Assembly (NCBI RefSeq): GCF_000745315.1
Contig: NZ_JQNQ01000001.1
Location: 1,860,001-1,924,000, forward strand
Direction: 5' to 3'
DNA: 64,000 nt
Source of the DNA: Salegentibacter sp. Hel_I_6
GTDB lineage: Bacteria; Bacteroidota; Bacteroidia; Flavobacteriales; Flavobacteriaceae
Shown: one piece after another, positions 17,817 through 26,460 of the stretch
Layout of the letters: each line of letters starts with the position of its first letter
How positions within the stretch are numbered: position 1 is the first letter of the stretch
Position numbers and translations under genes: made by a program
Notes under the pieces: model-generated
The model's database searches: none
What the model was told of the DNA's origin: nothing
The model's input: the letters and a program-made list of their open reading frames with translations, nothing else

Positions 17817-18401
17817 TTAACCTTGAAGCAACATTGTGGTGATAAGTAATGGGAAATAAGTGTCTTCTATATTAGTTTTGAGATAGGAAAGAGCATTGCT
17901 TATTTGCTTTTCTACTGTGCGAATAGAAATATTAAGTTTCTGAGCAATTTCAGAATTACTGTAATTATCGAAGCGACTAAGTATAAAAATTTCCTGGCAT
18001 CTGGGAGGTAATTTTTTAACCTTGGAAAGAATCTCATTCTCAAACTCTTGATATTCCATATTCAGTACTGAATTTGACGGATAAGGGATACTTTCCAGGA
18101 TCTCTTCCTGGCTACTGGAAAACTTTAAACTTCTAATATGGTTAGCCACCCGGTATTTTACCGACCTTAATAAATAGGCCTCCAGGTTTAGAATTTGAGA
18201 TTCTGAAGCTTTCTCCCAAAGACTAATAAAAATTTCCTGTACAATATCTTCACAAACCTTATCATTTCGATATATTTTGAAGGCATAAGAATAGAGTCTT
18301 TTCCAATACCTATCAAATATTAAAGGAAAAACGGTTTCATCACCATTTCTCAACTTTGCTAATAATTGCTGGTCTGATAAAAGAATCTCTTTGGTTTGCA
18401 T
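17817..18401 (-). CDS. ECF RNA polymerase sigma factor (SusCD-linked)
   Basis: A 194-residue sigma-70 family factor. Region 2: DRYWKRLYSYAFKIYRNDKVCEDIVQEIFISLWEK (residues ~28-62); region 4: LPPRCQEIFILSRFDNYSNSEIAQKLNISIRTVEKQISNAL (~133-175), a clean HTH. Linked to FecR and SusC so it probably drives the operon at 9.2-18.4 kb and its own gene. It is a useful contrast to the atypical sigma factor at 39299-40081: this one has normal length, a paired anti-sigma and no C-terminal extension. Confidence 0.93.
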   Translation of the reverse strand: MQTKEILLSDQQLLAKLRNGDETVFPLIFDRYWKRLYSYAFKIYRNDKVCEDIVQEIFISLWEKASESQILNLEAYLLRSVKYRVANHIRSLKFSSSQEEILESIPYPSNSVLNMEYQEFENEILSKVKKLPPRCQEIFILSRFDNYSNSEIAQKLNISIRTVEKQISNALSYLKTNIEDTYFPLLITTMLLQG

Positions 18402-18562
18402 TAAAATTTAGGCTTTCCCAAAAGAAAGCCTTTCATTTAATTTTATCGTTTTGTATGTTTTAAGCTAAGGTTAATAAACAGAATGGGATTAGGTGGTAAA
18501 ATAAAATCCTCTATAACTCTAAAAAATTATTGATATAGCTTCATAATGAAAAGCCAAGCTAA

Positions 18563-19012
18563 AACCATTTACTTTTTCCATCTTAAGCATTTTCCTTTTG
18601 CCGTCGAACAGAAAAACTAATGTAGATCATGATGAGTTGGTAATTTCGTTATTTCAATTTACTTCTTCCAGCGCCATCGCATTACCTTTTGATGCCATTC
18701 AATTTCAAGTTTTGAAATTATAGAGGAGTTATAAATAGCACAGCGTTTTATGCACTCCGTTTAATTTCAAAGCTTGTTTTTTAGCAGCAAAAAGTAATGC
18801 GGTGTAAGAAAGACTATAAAAAAACACTGAAATCCTGATCGGTGAATTTTAGTTACTATCAAGCGGACTTGAGTTAAAAAGCTTAAACTAGTGAATCAAA
18901 TTCATCAATTCTCTTCAAGGCTTTTTGGCTCGTGTCCAAGACCATTTGTAATGAACCTCTTTTGCTGCAATGGAGTATTTATGAAATGGAAGTGAAAGTG
19001 GTGAGTGCCTGA
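18563..19012. repeat. Dispersed intergenic repeat, copy B (longest)
   Basis: The ~780-bp gap between the sigma gene and the DoxX-like gene carries the most complete copy. Its first part matches 8865-9182 and its last part (TTTTTGGCTCGTGTCCAAGA, CCATTTGnAATGAACCTCTT, AAAGTGGTGA) matches 23142-23352. On the minus strand the 3' part reads as protein-like RGSLQMVLDTSQKALKRIDE before a stop, so a decayed or very small gene is possible. I see no RNA gene in it. Confidence 0.65.
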
Positions 19013-19183
19013 GGTAATATTATATATACTATAAATATCCTGTGTTATATAGGAATTCGCATATTATTTTAAGATTGCTCCTCCACAGCTTAAAGCGAAA
19101 GTGAAAGAATTTGCTATTAAGCTAAAATGGAAATGTAAGAGGATAATTTTTAATTTTACCTCTAATTCAAATCTGAATCATAG

Positions 19184-19549
19184 ATGATAAAGCAAGTATT
19201 ACTGATTTTACTAGGTATTTTCTTCCTGCTAAACGGATTAAATCACTTTTTTAACTCTAAAATTTTAGAGGAGTATGCGGAGAAAAGAAGCCTGTTGGCA
19301 TCTAAATTAATGATCAAATTAAGTGGCGTGCTATTATGTTTTGGTGGGATAACTTTAATCTCAGGTTTTTATCTTCTATATGGTATTATTGGGTTATGTA
19401 TATTTTTACTTATTGCCTCTGTAACTATACATAAATTCTGGGGATTAGAGAATAGGGAGATTATGATGTTAGAATCCATGCATTTTGCAAAAAATTGGGC
19501 TATAATTTTTGAGCTCCTCTATATAGGTGATTCACTATTGGAGGTATAG
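19184..19549 (+). CDS. Small DoxX-like membrane protein
   Basis: A 121-residue protein with four hydrophobic segments: VLLILLGIFFLLNGLNHFF, LSGVLLCFGGITLISGFYLLYG, IIGLCIFLLIASVTI and NWAIIFELLYIGDSLL. The first segment with GLNHFFN and the later HFAKNWAIIFELL resemble DoxX/DUF-type membrane proteins. Start ATG at 19184 is preceded by AAATCTGAATCATAG, with no clear ribosome site, as usual here. Convergent with the TMEM175-like gene, 22 bp apart. Function unknown. Confidence 0.6.
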   Translation: MIKQVLLILLGIFFLLNGLNHFFNSKILEEYAEKRSLLASKLMIKLSGVLLCFGGITLISGFYLLYGIIGLCIFLLIASVTIHKFWGLENREIMMLESMHFAKNWAIIFELLYIGDSLLEV

Positions 19550-19571
19550 AAAATCCTCTAAGAAAAATTAA

Positions 19572-20141
19572 TTATGCTACACTCTCCAATCTTCGGTCTG
19601 GAACAATCCACATAACAGCCACGACTACAAAACAGGCTATTGAAATCGAGTAATTTAGAAACGCTGTGGGAATTGCAATTAAATAAATGATAATTGATAG
19701 ATGTTCTTTAGCTCCTCGCTGTGTTAGCTTCCTTAAGGGAAAGTTTTCGTCGTGAAATTTAATTAACTGTATTTCCAATATCCAGTAAGCTATTGCTGCC
19801 ATAAGTAATATAAATCCATATAAAGCAATAGGTAAAGCTGCGGTATAATTCTCCCCTATCCAGCTGGTAGCAAAAGGAATTAATGATAACCAAAACAATA
19901 AATGTAAATTACCCCATAAAATCCTTCCGTTAACTTTTTGAGTAACCTGTAACAAATGATGGTGATTATTCCAGTAGATTCCCAGGTAAATAAAGCTTAA
20001 CAAATAACTTAGAAATATGGGAAATGTTTCTAACAAGCTCTTTAAATCAGTTTCCTCAGGAGCTTTCATCTCCAAAACCATAATGGTGATCACAATAGCC
20101 AATACTCCATCACTAAAAGCTTCCAGTCTTCCTGTTTTCAT
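19572..20141 (-). CDS. TMEM175-family potassium channel-like membrane protein
   Basis: A 189-residue, six-helix membrane protein. The N-terminal GRLEAFSDGVLAIVITIMVLEMKAPEE is the diagnostic RxxxFSDG signature of the bacterial TMEM175 (DUF1211) family, whose members form K+-permeable channels; the second helix LSYLLSFIYLGIYWNNHHHLL is also typical. The bacterial forms usually have one six-helix unit, as here. Its start overlaps the end of the pirin gene by four bases (ATGA), so the two are translationally coupled. Confidence 0.85.
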   Translation of the reverse strand: MKTGRLEAFSDGVLAIVITIMVLEMKAPEETDLKSLLETFPIFLSYLLSFIYLGIYWNNHHHLLQVTQKVNGRILWGNLHLLFWLSLIPFATSWIGENYTAALPIALYGFILLMAAIAYWILEIQLIKFHDENFPLRKLTQRGAKEHLSIIIYLIAIPTAFLNYSISIACFVVVAVMWIVPDRRLESVA

Positions 20142-21016
20142 GAGTAATAATTTGGTAGTGGAACAAATTCAGTTTCTCCAGGCACTTTAGGAAAGTTTTG
20201 ATTTTTCCAGTCTTCCCTGGCTTTAGCAATGATATTTTTATCAGAAGCTACAAAATTCCAATGGATGTGCCTTTCCTCTTTAAAAGGTTCTCCTCCCAGA
20301 ATATAAATAGTTGTATCCTTATCCATTTCAAATTCACATAGTTTATGATCTTTGGCAACCAAAATTTGTTTTGGTTCATAAGTATTCCCATCACTCTTAA
20401 TTTTGCCTTCCAGAATATAGATACCTGATTCTCCGAAAAGATAATTACTTAGATTCAGTTTTCTTTTTTCACTACTTTTCAATTCCAGAAGAAATAATTT
20501 ACTATATACGGGAACAGGAGATTTTCTGCCAAAACATTCCCCGGCAATTAATTTATAGGAAATTTCGTTTTCAGACCACTGTGGAATTTCCTGTTTTTCG
20601 ATATGACTAAAAGAAGGTTCTATATTTTCCAATTCTTTAGGAAGACCAACCCATATCTGTAGGCCATGTAAAGACTTTTCTTTGTCTCGTAATGAACCTG
20701 GGGTTCGTTCTGAATGCACGACTCCTTTACCTGCTGTCATCCAATTAACAGCACCAGGTTTTATTTCTATCTCATTTCCTAAGCTATCACGATGCATGAT
20801 ACTGCCTTCAAAAAGATAAGTGAGGGTAGATAGTCCAACATGCGGATGCGGGGGCACATCAAAGTTTTGATCTTTTGTCATGCTAACCGGCCCCATATGA
20901 TCTATGAATACAAAAGGGCCTATCATTCTTTTTTCGCGGAAAGGTAAAAGTCTACCCACAAGAAAATTTCCTATTTCGGCAGCTCTTTCAGGAACTATCA
21001 TTTTTATATTAGACAT
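20138..21016 (-). CDS. Pirin family protein (first of two)
   Basis: A 292-residue bicupin. N-terminal cupin: GPFVFIDHMGP, PPHPHVGLSTLTYLFEGSIMHRDSLG (His ligands of the metal), GAVNWMTAGKGVVHSERTP (further His/Glu ligands), LHGLQIWVGLP. The C-terminal cupin is less conserved (GIYILEGKIKSDGNTY, ILGGEPFKEERHIHWNFVASDK). Pirins are iron-binding proteins; some have quercetin-dioxygenase activity, others act in stress response. It is coupled to the TMEM175-like gene and 94 bp from a second pirin on the same strand. Confidence 0.88.
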   Translation of the reverse strand: MSNIKMIVPERAAEIGNFLVGRLLPFREKRMIGPFVFIDHMGPVSMTKDQNFDVPPHPHVGLSTLTYLFEGSIMHRDSLGNEIEIKPGAVNWMTAGKGVVHSERTPGSLRDKEKSLHGLQIWVGLPKELENIEPSFSHIEKQEIPQWSENEISYKLIAGECFGRKSPVPVYSKLFLLELKSSEKRKLNLSNYLFGESGIYILEGKIKSDGNTYEPKQILVAKDHKLCEFEMDKDTTIYILGGEPFKEERHIHWNFVASDKNIIAKAREDWKNQNFPKVPGETEFVPLPNYYS

Positions 21017-21110
21017 TGAATATAAACCATGTAATTAATATTAATTTTTAAAATAAAATTAGCCAGAACCATACATTCTGGCTAATTGAAAAATACATCT
21101 TTTAGAAATA

Positions 21111-21989
21111 TTAATCTTCAAGATAACCGAATTTTCCCATATTAAAATCATCGATAGCATCCTTGATTTCTTGTTTGGTATTCATCACAAATGGACCTTG
21201 AGCTGCGATAGGTTCGTTAATTGGCTCTCCACTTAAAATTAGAACAACAGATTTTTCCAGGGCTTCAACAGTAAAAGATTCACCTTCATTTTCAAAAAGT
21301 ACAAAATGATCTGTTGGAGCAATTTCTGAATCATTCACTTTTATACTTCCTTCAATAACCAATGCCCCGGTATTATAATGAGAAGGAAACGAGAAGCTTG
21401 CCTTAGCTTTTTCATTTAACCTGGCATTAAACATATGCAAGGGGGTAAATGTACTTGCCGGTCCTTTAGAGTCATTGTAGTTTCCAGCAATAACCTCAAC
21501 AAGCCCGGCATCACTAGGTAATGAATGGATCGTCATTTCAGCTTGCGAAATTGCCTGGTATTTAGGCTTTGACATTTTATCCTTTGCCGGCAGGTTGACC
21601 CATAATTGAACCATTTGGAAGTCGCCACCTCTCTTACTAAATTCTGCCTCATGATATTCTTTATGAAGAACTCCCGAAGCGGCTGTCATCCATTGAACAT
21701 CTCCTTCACCTATAATTCCACCGCCACCACTACTATCATGATGTGCAACTTTGCCTTTGTAGGCAATAGTTACGGTTTCAAAACCTCGATGTGGATGTAC
21801 GCCAACTCCCTTTGGTTTATCTGAGGGAGGAAAAGTAAATTTTGAATTGTAGTCCAACAATATAAAAGGACTCATTCGCTCCATATCCATTCTAAAACCA
21901 CTAGGGATAAAGTTATGAACCCTAAAGCCATCTCCTACAAAATGCGGATTGGGTGGGCTTGCAACTAATTCTATATTTTTAGTTTTCAT
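21111..21989 (-). CDS. Pirin family protein (second of two)
   Basis: Also 292 residues, but clearly diverged from its neighbour, so not a recent duplicate. Metal ligands in the N-terminal cupin: GVHPHRGFETVTIAYKGKVAHHDSSG and GDVQWMTAASGVLHKEYH, then FQMVQLWVNLP. C-terminal: GALVIEGSIKVND, LILSGEPINEPIAAQGPFVMNT. Likely iron-binding cytoplasmic protein. It lies between a broken GNAT gene and the first pirin on the same strand, and near a Crp/Fnr regulator that could control this redox-type cluster. Confidence 0.88.
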   Translation of the reverse strand: MKTKNIELVASPPNPHFVGDGFRVHNFIPSGFRMDMERMSPFILLDYNSKFTFPPSDKPKGVGVHPHRGFETVTIAYKGKVAHHDSSGGGGIIGEGDVQWMTAASGVLHKEYHEAEFSKRGGDFQMVQLWVNLPAKDKMSKPKYQAISQAEMTIHSLPSDAGLVEVIAGNYNDSKGPASTFTPLHMFNARLNEKAKASFSFPSHYNTGALVIEGSIKVNDSEIAPTDHFVLFENEGESFTVEALEKSVVLILSGEPINEPIAAQGPFVMNTKQEIKDAIDDFNMGKFGYLED

Positions 21990-22031
21990 ATCATGAAATT
22001 TTCATTTGAAATAAAATTCTTTTAATGCCTA

Positions 22032-22319
22032 TTAATTTTGATGAAACCTGGAAATAGACTGATATTCCGGATGCTTATCTATATACGCTTTGATAAAAGG
22101 GCAATATGGTTTTACTTCTAGTTGCTGTTTTTTAGCAAATTCTAAAACATTCCTGGCTAAAAAAGATCCTACTCCCTTCCCGCTTAATTCCTTTGGAACT
22201 TCAGTATGTATCAAACTAATCACATCTTTGTGTAGTTTGTAATCTACAAAGGCAATTTGGTCATTCAGCTTTACTTCGAATCTATGATCTTCAACATTTT
22301 AGTATAAAGTATATGCCAT
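22032..22319 (-). pseudogene. Small GNAT acetyltransferase (YjdJ-like) with in-frame stop
   Basis: The conserved body is LIHTEVPKELSGKGVGSFLARNVLEFAKK...VKPYCPFIKAYIDKHPEY, the short GNAT family with its GKGVGS acetyl-CoA loop. Upstream in the same frame the family N-terminus is readable (HRFEVKLNDQIAFVDYKL), and the only ATG in frame (22319, MAYTLY) is separated from it by a TAA at 22299-22301. No in-frame ATG, GTG or TTG lies between that stop and FEVKL; the next candidate, GTG at 22223, would drop a core strand. So either the gene is inactivated or it uses a very unusual start. Confidence 0.65.
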
Positions 22320-22390
22320 TATTTCTAATATTTACTACAAAGTTAGAAGCTAAGGTCCAAATAGCTCTTGATCTATGGTAAGAAGTAAAA

Positions 22391-22966
22391 TTAGGGTCTA
22401 TCGTCCAGATCCCTGCGCACCCTGCTTAAACTTTCAGGGGTTATGCCAAGGTAAGAAGCCACCATCCACTGGGGTATCCTAAGTTGCAAGTCCGGATACA
22501 ACTTAACGAATTCCAAATATCTGGTTTTTGCGGAAGCACTGAGGAGCAGATTAATTCGTTGATTTAAATGGCGGATATGGTTATGTAGTAAAATTTCATT
22601 TTTCTCTCTGAAGCTAGGTGTTAGCTCTGCAATTATATTTATGATCTTGTCATTAATAGGAATTAAATGAGAATCCTCAATAGCTTCAATATAAAATTTA
22701 GAGGGTTCCTTAAAGAATACACTATCCCTATCACTGACCAGCCAGTTCTCAGATGCGAATTGTAGGATATGCTCCTTTCCATTTTCAGAAAGGGAATATA
22801 AACGCAATAAGCCCTTTTCAACAAAGAAAGTATGATTGCATATTTCCCCCGGTTTTAGGAGAAAGGATCCTGCTGAAATTTTCTTGATATCGGCTAATTC
22901 TTTGATATAGGCAAGGTCTGACTCTTGGACACCAAACTTTTCTATTAAGTACTGAGAAAAATTCAT
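22391..22966 (-). CDS. Crp/Fnr family transcriptional regulator
   Basis: A 191-residue regulator: cyclic-nucleotide-type sensor fold (LKPGEICNHTFFVEKGLLRLYSLSENGKEHILQFASENW, residues ~37-75) and a C-terminal winged helix whose recognition part reads MVASYLGITPESLSRVRRDL. No cysteine cluster for an Fe-S centre is seen, so it is not an FNR-type oxygen sensor. The effector is unknown. Same strand as the GNAT and pirin genes downstream and a plausible regulator for them. Confidence 0.88.
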   Translation of the reverse strand: MNFSQYLIEKFGVQESDLAYIKELADIKKISAGSFLLKPGEICNHTFFVEKGLLRLYSLSENGKEHILQFASENWLVSDRDSVFFKEPSKFYIEAIEDSHLIPINDKIINIIAELTPSFREKNEILLHNHIRHLNQRINLLLSASAKTRYLEFVKLYPDLQLRIPQWMVASYLGITPESLSRVRRDLDDRP

Positions 22967-23141
22967 AGCATACCGTGTTGAAAGAGTTTATTCAAATTTA
23001 TTAAGAAAATCAGATCAAAAAGGAAAAAGTGGGGCATTCTTTCATATTTTCTATGGAATTTCTCCCGAAAAAATGTAGGCCAGTGAAAATAGAACAAACT
23101 CAATGTTCATTAACTTCTTCCCGTCCTTTCTAAACCAACTT

Positions 23142-23352
23142 TTGATACCTCTTATCTTCAAGCTTTGAAATCCTGATCGTTGAATTCAAGTTCCACCAAG
23201 CGGACTTGAGTTGAAAAGCTTAAATTAGTGAATCATATTTACCTATTCATTTTCAAAGCTTTTTGGCTCGTGTCCAAGACCATTTGGAATGAACCTCTTT
23301 TATTGAAGCAAAGCTTTTGCGCCGTGAAGATAAAAGTGGTGAATGGCTAGTA
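23142..23352. repeat. Dispersed intergenic repeat, copy C (internally deleted)
   Basis: The ~400-bp gap upstream of the Crp gene contains this shortened copy. It begins with CTTATCTTCAAGCTTTGAAA, then jumps directly to CCTGATCG, which in copy B lies ~150 bp further on. The jump falls at TGAAAT, a word present at both places in copy B, so the deletion looks like recombination between short direct repeats. The 3' part (TTTGGCTCGTGTCCAAGACC) is nearly identical to copy B. Confidence 0.65.
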
Positions 23353-23371
23353 AGAGAATTTCTCCCTGACG

Positions 23372-24070
23372 TTAATTAATAATTATAGTTCCATTTACAG
23401 TATTCAAATGCATAGAATTTTTAGAGTTGTCATTTTTCAACGATATTTCCTGGCCTATAAATTTCTCTTTACGAATAACTGCTAATTCTCCTGTAGTTTG
23501 AATTTGTCCAATTACGGTTTTAGCAACCAGAGAAGAATCATTTCCAGGTAATTCAATCCTGCCGTTTACAGTATCTAAATTTAAATTACCATCAAACTCT
23601 TGAATTTGGATATTTCCGCTTACTAAATCCACTTTAATTTCCCCGCTCAAATAATCAGAACTAATATCACCGGTAATACTGGACAAATTAAGTTTTACAC
23701 CCTTTGGAATCATTAATTGGTAATTGAATTCGTGATCTAAACCCTGGGAGTAGATTATCCCTACATCCGGTAATTCGCGATCCTCCTGGTAGGCTTTAAA
23801 AACATCTTTAGAATTAGAAGTTATAAATAAGGTATGATTGGCGTCTCTAAATTCAATTTCAAATAACTCGGTGTATTTTGGGTCCTGAGTTTTAATTGCT
23901 GCCTTAACCTGGATTTTTGGTTCATCCCAGGTTATTATTTCAATAGAAGATGCGAAATCTAAATCAACATCTATCACCTGATTATTAAACGGTGCTTCTT
24001 TTTCAATATTTTTCTGGGCTTGGATATTAAAAGAAGCAAAAGCGATGAGGATAAGTAATAAATTTTTCAT
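23372..24070 (-). CDS. Exported DUF4097-like beta-helical protein
   Basis: A 232-residue protein with signal peptide (KNLLLILIAFASFNIQAQ). The body is made of short repeating beta segments: VDLDFASSIEIITWDEPKIQVKAAI, LNLSSITGDISSDYLSGEIKVDLVSGNIQIQEFDGNLNLDTVNGRIELPG, and ends MHLNTVNGTIIIN. This ladder is typical of DUF4097/GIN-like putative adhesin heads in Bacteroidota. Function is unknown; it is probably periplasmic or surface located. It is isolated: repeat DNA lies on one side and a palindrome and a divergent hydrolase gene on the other. Confidence 0.65.
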   Translation of the reverse strand: MKNLLLILIAFASFNIQAQKNIEKEAPFNNQVIDVDLDFASSIEIITWDEPKIQVKAAIKTQDPKYTELFEIEFRDANHTLFITSNSKDVFKAYQEDRELPDVGIIYSQGLDHEFNYQLMIPKGVKLNLSSITGDISSDYLSGEIKVDLVSGNIQIQEFDGNLNLDTVNGRIELPGNDSSLVAKTVIGQIQTTGELAVIRKEKFIGQEISLKNDNSKNSMHLNTVNGTIIIN

Positions 24071-24326
24071 TGTTTTAAATTTTGATTGACTCTATAACAG
24101 ATACTTTACCTGTTTACTTTAAAGACGACAATGAAATTTTAAAGTTGCAAACAACATATTCCGAATACATTATATTAATGTTCTACAATAGAGGGGAAAA
24201 GAAATTTCCGTGAAAAAATAACCGGTATTACTGGGCTCAAGAAATTTTTCCGTGAAAAAAAATTTAGAACCCTCAAAAGGTTATATTATTCTTACTCATT
24301 TAAACGCAAATAGCTTTAAAGTTTAG

Positions 24327-24378
24327 GAGAATGACTACCCAACACGGCGAAGCGTGTTATCCTCTTGCTGTCATTCTC
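24327..24378. repeat. Variable-stem palindrome, copy 1
   Basis: Outer arms GAGAATGAC / GTCATTCTC enclose an inner hairpin AACACG-GCGAAG-CGTGTT followed by ATCCTCTTGCT. The inner GCGTGTTATCCTCTTGCT is identical at 26151-26168, but there the outer arms are AAAAATGAG / CTCATTTTT. So core conserved, arms different yet self-complementary in each copy. The ~290 bp between the DUF4097-like and hydrolase genes hold nothing else I can name. Confidence 0.7.
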
Positions 24379-24457
24379 ATTATTTTCAGTTAGGTCGATA
24401 AAACATCCATTTTTATCTACTGAATACTTATATTCATATCACAATAAATTCAGCCCC

Positions 24458-25090
24458 TTGAGAATAAGTATAATTATTGGAATCATTTTTTGTTCAATCA
24501 TCAATGCCAGGGGACAGCAAGATCATCGGCATCTTTTTTTCCTTCATAATCGCTTTCTGGAAACACACGATTTAAACGAATTACATCCTGAATACGGGCG
24601 TACGGAATATGCAGAAATAATTGAAAAATTTAAGAAAAACGGATTTACAGTAATAAGCGAAAAAAGAAATGAAAATGTAAATGCAAGAGAGTATGCCCTT
24701 GAAATTGTACAACAAATAGACAGCTTGATCAAAAAAGGAATTAATTCTAATAGAATAACTATCGTAGGCACTTCAAAAGGCGGATATATCGCTCAATATG
24801 TTTCAACTATTGCTAATAATCCTAATTTAAATTTTGTATTTATCGCAAGTTTTAGAGATAGGGATATTGAAGCCATTCCAGAAATTAACTATTGCGGGAA
24901 TATTTTAAACATTTATGAGAAAACAGATCCGTTTGGAGTTTCAGCAAAGGCAAGAAAAACCTCATCGACTTGTGAACTTAGTCATTTTAAAGAAATTGAA
25001 TTAAATACAGGAATAGGTCATGGTTTTATTTTCAAGCCTATGGAAGAGTGGATCAAGCCAACTATAGAATGGGCAAATGGAAATTATTAA
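24458..25090 (+). CDS. Exported alpha/beta-hydrolase
   Basis: An alpha/beta-hydrolase with nucleophile elbow GTSKGGYIAQ and late catalytic His in TGIGHGFIF. I choose TTG at 24458 because it gives a compact signal peptide (RISIIIGIIFCSIINARGQ) and 210 residues; the frame is open further upstream to a TTG at 24365 inside the palindrome, and no ATG start is available. The strand QQDHRHLFFLHNRFLETH is close to the oxyanion region of small esterase/dienelactone hydrolase-like proteins. Substrate unknown; predicted periplasmic. Confidence 0.7.
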   Translation: MRISIIIGIIFCSIINARGQQDHRHLFFLHNRFLETHDLNELHPEYGRTEYAEIIEKFKKNGFTVISEKRNENVNAREYALEIVQQIDSLIKKGINSNRITIVGTSKGGYIAQYVSTIANNPNLNFVFIASFRDRDIEAIPEINYCGNILNIYEKTDPFGVSAKARKTSSTCELSHFKEIELNTGIGHGFIFKPMEEWIKPTIEWANGNY

Positions 25091-25234
25091 ATAGGTTTTA
25101 AAAAAGCCATTAATTTTTCTTCACTCCTATTCCGCTCGCAAATTATCTTTTGCCATCTCATACTTTTCCAGGCAGGAATCTAATGGATTTCCTGCAACGT
25201 GAACACAATCACAAAAATCGGCTCCAGCTTTAGT

Positions 25235-25861
25235 TCATTCAGTGCCTTCAAACTGTTCATTACAATAGGATATTGTATTCCTGGGCATAATAAGATAACT
25301 ATTCATCGAAAAAACACCTACTATAACTACCAAGAAAGCAGCCGTACTAATAAAAAAGAATTTTATGGGAAAAATATTGCTGTATTTAATAGGTTTTGGC
25401 AGATGTATGGGGTGAGGATTCTTAAGGGGTAAAATAGATTTTAAACGGTCATAATTCCAACACAGTATGAAAAAACAAGACAATGTCATTAATGGAGAAG
25501 TAAGAAGCGAACCATCAAAACGTACCGCATAGGAAAGAATAAAAATATTAAGAATTATAGGAAAATAGATAAGAGCTCCCACAGTAACAGTTCGGGGTAT
25601 TAGTATAAGAATCGCGGCCAGAAGCTGAGCTAACCCTACAAATGTATAGTAATAACCAGTATACCAAAAAGCGTTCAGATAAGTTCCCATTGGATGAATA
25701 ATTGATAATCCACTGGCAAATCGTTCATCAAAGATTTTAACTAAACCAGCGGGAATAAACCCGGCAGCAAGAGCAATTCTATTAAAATAGGAAAACCATA
25801 AGACCCACCTGTTCTGTTTTATGTCTATAAAAAACCTTTCAAATTTGGATAAATATCTCAT
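25235..25861 (-). CDS. DoxX family membrane protein
   Basis: A 208-residue membrane protein with about five hydrophobic helices. FNRIALAAGFIPAGLVKIFDERF near the N-terminus and YYTFVGLAQLLAAILILIPRTVTVGALIYFPIILNIFIL match DoxX-like proteins (an iteratively annotated redox/quinone-linked family without firm function). The C-terminus has a further membrane segment (FFFISTAAFLVVIVGVF) and a short tail. Convergent with the hydrolase gene, with ~145 bp between. The 25862-26460 gap upstream contains only palindrome copy 2 and AT-rich DNA. Confidence 0.7.
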   Translation of the reverse strand: MRYLSKFERFFIDIKQNRWVLWFSYFNRIALAAGFIPAGLVKIFDERFASGLSIIHPMGTYLNAFWYTGYYYTFVGLAQLLAAILILIPRTVTVGALIYFPIILNIFILSYAVRFDGSLLTSPLMTLSCFFILCWNYDRLKSILPLKNPHPIHLPKPIKYSNIFPIKFFFISTAAFLVVIVGVFSMNSYLIMPRNTISYCNEQFEGTE

Positions 25862-26115
25862 CGGATACTCAAATAATATTCAATTTACCATTCTAAGACG
25901 AATGTTGAGCTTTTGTGTTACACACCTATAAGTCACGGCTGTACATAAACATCTAATCCTATTTCTAAAAATTGTGTTTTTAACAATCGATAATATACTG
26001 CGATTTTTCTCTAAAAATTGCAAATTGTAGCAAATTGTAGCCTGTTTATGCGGCATTATAGGTCATTTGTCGCAAATTGATATAAAACTACTTTCATTAA
26101 ATATTATAAGTTTCT

Positions 26116-26178
26116 AAAAATGAGTTGGTTAAAAAAATTAACATCGCGCAGCGTGTTATCCTCTTGCTACTCATTTTT
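26116..26178. repeat. Variable-stem palindrome, copy 2
   Basis: Arms AAAAATGAG (26116-26124) and CTCATTTTT (26170-26178) enclose GCGTGTTATCCTCTTGCT, the core shared with 24327-24378, plus an A/T-rich inner stretch with TTAAAAAAATTAA. The remainder of the 600-bp gap 25862-26460 shows no gene. The word TTATCCTCT also occurs in the structured element upstream of the sigma gene (40301-40312). Confidence 0.65.
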
Positions 26179-26460
26179 ATCCGCTTCACTACCAAAAAAT
26201 GGTAGCTTTAAATAGTTTTAGTCTAAGTTCTATGGGAACTTTTGAAGAAATCTAATGGTGAGAAAGATCCTTCAACATTATAAGGTAATATTGCAAAATT
26301 ACTGCCAGCATTATAATTTTAGTTATTGCTGCTACCATTTTTAATTTTGCAACTAATTTTAAAATTTCTACCTTAAAGATATCTCTTAATTGAAGAAATA
26401 ATAGTTCACAAATAACCCTGCCATTTTTAGAACAAAAAACAAGCTTACGTATTAAAAAAA

